A DNA stretch of 64,000 nt, from NCBI GenBank assembly GCA_900142905.1, contig FSRV01000002.1:2108001-2172000 (forward strand), given 5' to 3'. Both the position numbers and the translations under genes were made by a program. The stretch comes from Burkholderia sp. GAS332. Its GTDB lineage: Bacteria; Pseudomonadota; Gammaproteobacteria; Burkholderiales; Burkholderiaceae. Shown here one piece after another: positions 63,712 through 64,000 of the stretch. A model generated the notes under the pieces. That model worked only from the letters and a program-made list of their open reading frames with translations, ran no database searches and was not told the DNA's origin. Each line of letters starts with the position of its first letter. Within the stretch, counting starts at the first letter, position 1.

Positions 63712-64000
63712 ATGATGACACCAAAACTGTCCATTCGAGCATTGGCCACGGCGCTGGCATGCGCGATGACCTTGTCTTCCATTCAGCCAGTCTGCGCCGC
63801 AACGCAAGACCCCGGCTGGCCGCGCGAACTGGTCAGGGACGGTGCGACCCTCACCTATTACCAACCGCAGATTGACGACTGGAAAGACTTCAAGGAACTG
63901 ACAGGCCGCATGGCAATTAGCGTTACCCCGCGCGGAGGTAAGCCACAGGTGGGCGTCATCACGTTGCAAACGCGTACGGACGTAGATATCGACAGCCGCA
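63712..64000 (+). CDS. secreted protein of unknown function (partial, runs off the window)
   Basis: The first 96 residues are visible. A signal peptide is clear (IRALATALACAMTLSSIQPVCA, of which the core is hydrophobic, cleaved near CAATQ). The mature start WPRELVRDGATLTYYQPQ followed by WKDFKELTGRMAISV recalls large exported proteins of soil proteobacteria with no proven function. AGGAGAG lies five bases before the ATG at 63712. Palindrome copy 3 upstream suggests it shares control with the SYLF lipoprotein and response-regulator genes. Confidence 0.7.
   Translation, partial: MMTPKLSIRALATALACAMTLSSIQPVCAATQDPGWPRELVRDGATLTYYQPQIDDWKDFKELTGRMAISVTPRGGKPQVGVITLQTRTDVDIDSR

Overview
The window is high-GC DNA with tightly packed genes, frequent 4-base ATGA overlaps and AGGAG-type ribosome sites. 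A phnSTUV-R-A / phnW phosphonate locus, a Burkholderia-type trimeric porin, PqiABC, a FixL-like kinase and a YnfA protein together point to the beta-proteobacterial family Burkholderiaceae, most likely Paraburkholderia or Burkholderia. This assignment is inferred from gene content. No rRNA, tRNA, CRISPR array, prophage or insertion sequence was recognised.

Layout. (1) 1-7594: uptake and breakdown of 2-aminoethylphosphonate. phnS-T-U-V-R-A reads leftward (phnA is cut by the window edge) and phnW reads rightward from the shared promoter region. (2) 7600-22400: mixed housekeeping and accessory genes. These are a DeoR regulator, a UbiB-like protein with degenerate motifs, an EamA permease, an L,D-transpeptidase, NadE, a small membrane protein plus an RRM protein, two secreted small proteins, an acid-peptidase pair (S10 and S53), a DUF1993 protein, a YnfA protein, and a LysE exporter with its AsnC/Lrp regulator. 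(3) 22400-30460: a gene-poor leader region before an unusual NRAMP transporter, OsmC with a divergent GntR regulator, a glycine-zipper envelope protein, and a DedA-PAP2-LssY fusion. (4) 30464-49245: porin, anaerobic-type sulfatase maturase, and a leftward catabolic cluster. In transcription order the cluster runs sulfatase, GMC oxidoreductase, small membrane protein, AMACR-type racemase, crotonase, SCP2-type thiolase, acyl-CoA dehydrogenase, HSD10-type SDR, acyl-CoA ligase, aldehyde dehydrogenase and MFS carrier. An AraC-type regulator is divergent. (5) 49254-60200: a leftward run that encodes a complete RND efflux pump and then PqiA-PqiB-PqiC with overlapping genes, ending in a cytochrome c. 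(6) 60301-64000: a SYLF/Ysc84 lipoprotein, a single-domain response regulator, a PAS histidine kinase and the start of a secreted protein, punctuated by three copies of one 16-bp palindrome.

How the genes fit together. In region 1, PhnSTUV imports 2-aminoethylphosphonate and PhnW transaminates it. PhnA cleaves phosphonoacetate; the linking aldehyde dehydrogenase (PhnY) would lie beyond the left edge. In region 4 the enzyme set can be read as one route: desulfation, alcohol to aldehyde to acid, CoA activation, epimerisation of a 2-methyl centre and beta-oxidation. Three of its enzymes belong to families that handle 2-methyl-branched acyl-CoAs, so a sulfated, methyl-branched (isoprenoid, sterol or bile-alcohol-like) substrate is my leading inference.

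The observations I consider most worth following are the sulfated/branched-chain catabolic cluster, the three-copy TTGGACC-NN-GGTCCAA palindrome around the two-component genes, the RND-Pqi transcription unit, and the NRAMP protein that lacks most of the canonical metal ligands and follows a layered leader.
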